A stretch of 64,000 nucleotides of DNA from Nephrocerus scutellatus (taxonomy: Eukaryota > Arthropoda > Insecta > Diptera > Pipunculidae), in assembly GCA_947095585.1 (NCBI GenBank), contig OX352761.1, positions 129,238,277-129,302,276 of the forward strand, written 5' to 3'. This document shows, piece by piece, positions 57,491 to 64,000 of the stretch. Below the pieces are notes generated by a model. It saw only the letters and a program-made list of their open reading frames with translations, did not search any database and was not told the origin of the DNA. Numbering within the stretch: position 1 is the first letter of the stretch; every line of letters begins with the position of its first letter. The position numbers and the translations under genes are program-made.

Positions 57491-59640
57491 TAAAAACTAC
57501 CTATAAACTGGTCTGAAATTTAGCATGTGGTGTTGCTTGACAAATACCAGTACACGTCGGTTCGTTCCCTCAGGAACGCAACCTGTTTTCAAACACAGGT
57601 ACTTATTGATCGCCCTTCGTATATTGAAAAGCTTCGCGCATGAGATCATTATATGTGTCAATTAATAAATGCAGTCAATAAATTAAGTAATGTGTGTAAG
57701 GAATAAAACTGATAAGTCATCAAATCACGTAGGTTATGTAGTTCGCATGTCCAATTATAATGTTTAGAAATAACAAAAACATACTACCGGGATAGTTACA
57801 ATTTTTTACCAATTTTTAGTTGTTCAGTTGTTGCACAATTTTCACAAGCAACAGGCCTCTTATATTAACGTTCGGATATATAAAAGAACATAAAAGTCAA
57901 GTCATAATAAAAATACTATAAATCGCCGCACCTATTGAAGGAAAAAAACAACACAAATCCAATACATAAAGGAGCACACCGCTGCGAAATGTACATTAAA
58001 TCTATAAGGTACACTATTTTCTTTAACTTAAGGAGGCAGCTTGATGTTGTGTAGTCGGCAGAAGGCAGATAAAATGGGCGCAAAGGATTTTCGGTATACG
58101 AATTGTCAAATTAGAAACTAGGAGTGATTAGTACTGTGACGACTCATATAATACAGCATTTCGCAGCAGGGATATGGCTACCCATTTTCTGGCGGCACAT
58201 TCGTCTTGTTTTATGATCAATCACAAAGACGTTAAAGGTACGGGTCTAATTTACGAGAGTAATCAGTGGCAATTAGGGCGCTGTTCAATGCACCTGTCGT
58301 TAAATTTTTCATGTTTTCCTGTACATCAGAATTTTATTATTTTTTTTATTTATAGAACATTGATGAATAATAAATAGAATATCAATTGGTTGGCCGGCTA
58401 ACAAAGCGCAAAAGAATTGCTTCATTTCTACTTTGGTGCAAACAAAAATTGGCCAATAATTCGATTGCTCTACATGTGTATGTATGTCTTTATCTTTTTG
58501 GGGGCTATTTTGTTCTGCCATACATCCCATTATTCATCGAAGTTCCGATGATGATCAATTGGTGAGTTCAGTTTCGTTCGACTTAAAGCAGATGCCAGCC
58601 AATAACAACGCCGCGATAAACTTGAATGCGATGACAGACATTTGACTGGAAATGAATTTGATGCTTAACTTTAATAAACAATTAATTATTGATTATCCCA
58701 TCATTTGGTTGGCAAGAGTGGATTTTCTTTTTAAACATTCAAAAATAAACTGCACAAGAGATTGATTGATTGATTCAAATTGATTTATGCAGTGAAATGT
58801 TTCTTTAAAATCCATGAAGAGTTATTTTAGTTGATAATTGTTTATAAAGCATAACAGCTAATTTTTTATATTCAAATGAATTTTTCCGAAACATTCTGCT
58901 TGGAGTCTAATTATATAATAATAAACTTTAATTAAAGTATCGTGCGTCTGTGCTGCATAATATACTCATACCTTTATTTTGTTTTTGTTGTTGGAAATAG
59001 AATTTACTTTAAACGCCTGGACTATACTGACTAAGTATGTAGGTATTGTAGGTTGGAAGTTTGACGGGATGCACCTGAATAATTCGTTTGAACAACGCTT
59101 GTGGAAAGAGCGATAAAGCCTCGATTGTATTCGAGAAAGTGTTCGGTTAGTAGATGCAATGTGGTCTTGGAAGCACATGGTCATACAAAACCGCTGTATT
59201 TAAGTTTTGGAGGAATATCCGCTTTGTAAATAGTGACCAGGATTGAGAGAGATAAGTATTTCGCCATACAAAACAACTGTATTCAAGTTTTGGGCGAATA
59301 GCGTATAGTCGTGGTTAACCGTGCTTGGCCTTGTTCTGCTGGAGGAGGCGTCGCAAGGATTTAGCAATTTATTATTTCATATGCTATAAAACAACATTAA
59401 TCAAACCTATTTTCTTTACTGGTTGGTTGGTAGGCATTACCATTTTCCGGTCTAGTTGTATGCCAGGTGGCTGTAAGTACACGATACAACTACAGATTTT
59501 AAAAAGTGATATATGCAAAAATGTTTCCATGCGAAGCAGTTTATTATGCGAATCATATAGTTTGACTGGAGAATCGTCAAAATTGTTTGACATGTGAGCG
59601 CGAATTGAAATCGACATAAGTTACGAAGTAGTCTTTCGAT
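57491..59640. other. No gene seen
   Basis: AT-rich. The open frames 58174-58377 (+) and 58309-58530 (-) have no family signature. A repeated ATACAAAACNRCTGTATTYAA word occurs near 59185 and 59270. Confidence 0.6.
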
Positions 59641-59647
59641 AACTTTA

Positions 59648-59896
59648 ATATGAAAAAAATGGAGGTGTGCCCACAATACGACTTTCTTTTACGGACAGGG
59701 CCAGAATCTTCCGTAAATTTGTATTACTTTTTTTTTAATTTTTTATTTTTAATATTTTTTAATTTTTTTTTTTAATTTGTTTTGCATTTAAAAGTGCTAT
59801 ACTTTTTGAGATATTTGCAAAAACTCGAAAACTATCTAAGTAAACTGCCACTTCTGATTAGCCGATTTCCACCAAAATCAACTAAGACCTCCCAAT
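59648..59896 (+). repeat. Interspersed repeat, partner of 10150-10392
   Basis: Same word order as at 10150: AAATGGAGGTGT, CACAATACG, TTTTACGGACAGG, AGTGCTATACTTTT, AAGTAAACTGCCACTTCTG, ACCTCCCAATT. A T-rich tract in the middle is expanded. Class unknown. Confidence 0.8.
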
Positions 59897-60055
59897 TGGC
59901 TTGGTGTCCTGCCCACTGGAGCCTACCGAACTTAATTCTCTGCAAGATGTCGACATCGCGGACATTCGCGCTCCACTATTTTAATTGCGGAACTAATGTT
60001 GGATGTTTTGTGTGCACCCTCAGATTTCGTGCTGCTCGATCTGAATAAAAGGAGA
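59897..60055 (-). mobile_element. RTE-like LINE remnant
   Basis: CTGCAAGATGTCGACATCGC and CATTCGCGCTCCACTATTTT, AATTGCGG match 24242-24263 and 24577-24604 in the same orientation, with the middle deleted. Confidence 0.75.
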
Positions 60056-60169
60056 GCATACTGCCTAATAAAATGAAGCGGCATTTAAAGTCATGGTAGT
60101 TTGTTAAACAAACCACATGACCATTTTCTTCGGAAGTTTAAAGAAATAACTTAACAGAAAGTAAAATTT

Positions 60170-60480
60170 TCTAAAATGGCTACAATTCCAGCAAAGGCTC
60201 TTCTTGCATGTTACTAAGTTGCTTATCGTGTAGCAAAGTGCAAGAAACTTCACACCATTGCTGAAAGTCTGATTTTACTAGCTGCTGTTGACATGGTGTC
60301 TATTATGCTAGGGGAGTCTGCGGTGAAGCAATTGATAGGTGTAACTTTGTTGGATAACACTATTAGTCGTCGAATAGACGGCATTGGTGAGGATACTGGC
60401 ATTAATGACCAATTGTTTGAAAAACTCAGTCGAAATTTTTCAATTCAGTTGGTTAAAGCTTTTAAAATTAGAACACTCAA
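60170..60480 (+). mobile_element. hAT (ZBED5-like) transposase fragment
   Basis: YRVAKCKKLHTIAESLILLA, AVDMVSIMLGESAVKQLIGV, TLLDNTISRRIDGIGED and DQLFEKLSRNFSIQL match the conserved early block of ZBED5/SCAND3-like hAT transposases (family pattern KPHTIxExLIxPA, then VxLSxxTxxRRIxxM). The frame ends soon after. It is the same class as 18500-18960. Confidence 0.82.
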
Positions 60481-60689
60481 AAGTATAGGTTCTAATTTAA
60501 AAAAAACTTAACTTTAGTCTATATCTCCGAAACTAATAAGTTTCAAGGTCATTCAAGATCACCACTAGACGGCCCCATCTAACCTTAACAAATTTCAGTA
60601 AAAGTAATTTTATCCAATTAGCACCGTTCTCGAGATAAAAGCCTGGCATTTATTTAAAAACTCCCCCTCTATAAAGGACCACCATTTGT

Positions 60690-61110
60690 TAAAAACTTTT
60701 ATTTATCTGTATTTTCGACTACTTTGAGGTCCTTTTTAACCAACTTCCACACGACCTTGAGAGTTGAAATTTTGTGAGTATCTAGGTCGAAAATTTTTTA
60801 TATTTTTCGCGTGTGGGACGTGTGATGGTTTGAAATCGCGCCATTTTCTCGTTTTTTTTAGGTCTTCTTTACCGACCGTTCGCACGACTGGAATGTCAAG
60901 GGCCCAATTTGATATCCCGCTTTTGACGTGTGTCGCAATCGCAAGTGGCGCGTGTGAAGCGTGGAAAAAAGAAAATTCTTTGAAATAGCCCCGACCTCAA
61001 AAACAGATATTTTGGCGATTATTACCAAATAATACTGTGTAGCGTATTTCGATGTATATATAAAAGTTTGTACCCGAAAAACGAAGTTTTTTTTGAACAT
61101 TTACATATTT
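60690..61110 (+). repeat. Tandem-repeat family locus 3
   Basis: TTTTTAACCAACTTCCACACG, GAGAGTTGAAATTTTGTGAG, GTGTGTCGCAATCGCAAGTG, GCGCGTGTGAAGCGTGG. It ends with TTTGTACCCGAAAAACGAAG, the same terminus as 46085-46120. About two units. Confidence 0.8.
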
Positions 61111-61249
61111 TAGTATAAAACACCTTGTGCTTGAAAATTAAAAAATGCTTCATTTTGGGATGACATTAATTATGGAACACAATATCATTCTAATTTGCTC
61201 CAAAGAAAAGCCGGTCCAAGTAAATACGCTGAGCCAAATTACTTTTTCG

Positions 61250-61745
61250 AAAAATCGGACTATATGCCGGCAATTTCGCGTTCGATGTTGGTAATGAGGT
61301 CGTTTAAATTCTCCGCCTTATTGTCATAGACCACTAACTTGTCATAGCTACAAAGAAAAAAGATGCGTCACACGAGCGGGACGGCCAATCGAATGGAGAT
61401 TCTGGAGATAAAAAATGGAGATAACACGGAGATTCCGACTTTAATAATACGATTTTTTGACCAGCTGAGTGGCATGTGATGCCGTCTTCCAATTTATCGC
61501 AAAAATATTCAGTCCACATGGGAGGGATCCTGGAGCGATCTCAACTAACTGTGTCTGCATTGCCAGCATCATTGAAGAAGAAGTATTCTAGCATGAAACC
61601 CGCATAAAATGGCATTTTGTGATTGTCTTTGCTGACTACAGATGGGTAAATCAGGACACCCAGAATCGACGTAAAATAGATACCGATGATGAAAAATACT
61701 TTTTCAGATAAACCAAATACATCAAACACAAAATCTAAATTACCA
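61250..61745 (-). mobile_element. Mos-type mariner transposase relic
   Basis: Minus strand: VFGLSEKVFFIIGIYF, MLEYFFFNDAGNADTVS, MWTEYFCDKLEDGITCHSAG, QKIVLLKSES, ESPFDWPSRSCDASFFFV, then LNDLITNIEREIAGI. It fits the DGATCHTA, NWPPRSCDLTPLDYFLW and LKxNIEREI blocks. The third catalytic region reads CDASFFF rather than CDLTPLDFFLW, so it is dead. Related to 8280-8600. Confidence 0.8.
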
Positions 61746-63405
61746 GCAAAGTGAACAAATGAATTGGGCAGCTAAAATGCCATTAACTGATTTACACATT
61801 AAACGGCAATTATTTCTATACGTGAGTAAAAACACATTTGATGCAAACAAAAGACTTTCACAGCTTAATGACAGCTGCGATAACTCTAAAGCAATTAAAT
61901 ATCGGAATCGAAGTTCAGTCAGAAAGCCAAAATCCGAAAAACGTTTTTGTAGTTTGTCTTTTCCTTTTGTCTAAATAAAGAAGGAATTATATTTGAAAAC
62001 GAGATTATTTTTCCATTGGCATGTGTATCTGCAACAAAAGGATCTAGTTGTTGTGTTGTGAAGTCGTTTTATCAAAAAAGACATTCCCTCTAAAAACAAT
62101 TTATTCGCTTCGTTTAGCGAGAGATTAAAATCTGCAGCTAGGAAATGTGAAAACCAAAGGAAAAACCAAAAACAAGAAACTTTAATTGAAAAATTTCCTT
62201 AGTTAATGGATAAAAGTTCTTTGTCCGAGTTTGAGTTGGACAAAAGTGCAATTACGAGACGGCAAAATAAATAAACATTAAGATTAACGAAGCAATCAAG
62301 AATGACCTTAATCCGTCAGTTTGTTTGTTTGTCTATGCGGCGACAACTGGCATTATATTCCTACCCTCTGTCAATATGTTTTACGAATTCCAGTCCATAT
62401 ATTTTCAGTTCAGCTGTCGTTGTCCATCCAAATGTGTGAGTTTGACAAATAGAAAGTTTATTAGAATGACATTCCATTTCAGCTATAGAGACTCTCTTTG
62501 ACACAACCGTGAGTTTCCACAGCAAAATATCACCTGAAATGTTGGCTTGCAAATTTCAATTAAACGTTCTGTCCACTAAAATCTTCTTAACCTGTCGGAA
62601 AAACTTTATCCATCGATTCTGTAGAGAGTGATAGTACAACATAAAAGTTGTCTTTCTTACAGTGCGTTCCATATGGTTAGAGTTAACATTTATTTCTCTT
62701 GGCTTTGGTTTTGCATTCCATTGCTCTGAAAACATGACTTAACTACACTTCGGTGAACATTGGCGGGTTTGGTTTTCGATCTCAGCAGGACAACGTTGAG
62801 AGCAACCAACCAAATTTCTGAGAGTAAATTTTTCAATCTCGATTAGAGCTTAAAAAAAACAGGAGTTTTATTTCGCGCTTAGTATAAACTTGGCTTGGGC
62901 TCGAGTTTTGAGTTCATATCTAACGCACTATAAGAGTCTTAAGCAACACTTCATGTATATTTTTCATTATACCACCAATTTCTTATAAATGTGCACTGCA
63001 TCTTATTTCTAATTTTTATGAACAGATTGCAGCGGCGAAGGGTTTATATAATCCAAGTTATTGCAGTTTTGAAATGAAATTTCTGCAATGCATCTTTTTT
63101 TTTTGCTTTTCTTAATATAACACATAATTTCTTAATGAATTTTCCTCAAACAATAAAATAATAGTAATATTAAGTATCATAGGCAGTAAAATACTTTTTG
63201 CACCAATTTAGGGAAACACGCATCTAGTTTTTTGTTATCCACAGGTATGCCAACGTCAGGCAATTTCTTTGTTATTTTCTTACACCAACCGGGGATGATA
63301 CTACACTGAAGCTAGCAATTCTTTTAAATATCGAACAGTTTCTGCAACACAGTACACACTTCGATTAAATGATTTCTCAAAATTTCAATTAAAGGAGAAA
63401 GAAGA
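61746..63405. other. No gene seen
   Basis: AT-rich. The open frame 61759-61974 is unassigned and probably accidental. Confidence 0.6.
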
Positions 63406-63409
63406 GAAA

Positions 63410-64000
63410 CGTCATATCCACTAAGGATATGCGTATCTTCTCGAATAGTCAATCAGCTTTGAGATCACCAGAATCAGGCTCTACGAACTCTTTTCTCAGG
63501 GAGATGGCGGAGCTGTTCAATATTCACCTGTATTGGGTGCCGGGGCATAGGGACATTCAGGGGAGCTGCAGGCCCGATGAACTCGCCAAAAGTGGTACTA
63601 CGCTGCTCCTTCTACCTGAAAATGGTTCCCTAGGTATACCGATTGCTACATGCAAAGTCATGTTTAAGCAGGATTCTACTGACAAAACCAACCTTAGATG
63701 GACAAATGGTATAACTTGTGAAGCGACAAAGCAGATCTGGCCAAAGCTGGAACCGAAACGCTCCAAGTGTGTAATTACTGGGCACTGTCTCATAGGAAAA
63801 AAATGCAGCAAGGCTTTGTTTATTTTCAAATGACTTCTGCAGAAGCTGCATGTACGAGGAAGAGACCAGTTTTCACCTTCTCTGCATATGCACAGCTATT
63901 TCTCTAAAGCGTAAGCCCCATTTCGGAGCCCTTTTTTGAAATGACATTAACGATTTGTCAAGCACTGACATCAAAGTCTTCTACGTTTCATTCGAAGCCA
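63410..64000 (+). mobile_element. Non-LTR retrotransposon RNase H and tail, continues past the window
   Basis: MRIFSNSQSALRSPESGSTN, LREMAELFNIHLYWVPGHRD, DELAKSGTT, IPIATCKVMFKQDSTDKTNL, ITGHCLI then the tail CMYEEETSFHLLCICTA. The second half of RNase H is well preserved, but the Asp of SDSQ is changed to Asn (SNSQ). It is the same family as 8950-9830. The frame breaks at about 63833 and resumes. Confidence 0.88.

Overview
This is a gene-poor, AT-rich stretch of an insect nuclear genome, most likely a higher (brachyceran) fly. The evidence is one recognisable conserved gene with animal-type splice junctions, many decayed insect-type transposons (mariner, Tc1-like, hAT, piggyBac-like, and jockey, CR1-like and RTE-like LINEs) and a nuclear copy of mitochondrial ATP6 that needs the invertebrate mitochondrial code. 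A tephritid-like or other large-genome fly is plausible, but the species cannot be fixed by reading alone.

The only host gene I can support lies on the minus strand. Three coding exons (14252-13686, 11825-11578, 2964-2708) join with matching phases and consensus GT/AG junctions. They encode part of a PACS protein (phosphofurin acidic cluster sorting protein; KrT95D in Drosophila), namely the furin/cargo-binding region and the acidic cluster after it. The first exon(s), expected above 14252, were not found. Later exons lie beyond position 1. If the first exon is outside the window, everything from 14253 to 64000 is first intron or 5' flank.

The rest is a mosaic of dead mobile elements. Positions 1-2330 hold mariner relics, a guanine-rich minisatellite and a small fold-back repeat. 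The 2965-11577 intron carries Tc1/mariner-like and LINE RNase H debris, and the 11826-13685 intron carries two mariner relics. Positions 15.4-22.5 kb hold a LINE RNase H, a SINE, a hAT relic with a piggyBac-like transposase inside it, and a Tc1-like transposase. Positions 24.2-29.9 kb hold several LINE fragments, one with its 5' part inverted. At 31.3-32.9 kb a jockey-type LINE is interrupted by mitochondrial ATP6 sequence.

Position 34373 begins a 300-bp element made of repeated GGGAC(ATAA/TTAT)GTCCC hairpins. Position 37721 begins a roughly 630-bp element with long terminal inverted repeats. From 41 to 64 kb there are more LINE, mariner, SINE and hAT pieces and three loci of a GTGTSGCG-rich tandem repeat family. 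No rRNA, tRNA, CRISPR or intact autonomous transposon was seen. Genes do not cooperate here: the window is mostly intronic or intergenic DNA shaped by transposition, deletion and double-strand-break repair.
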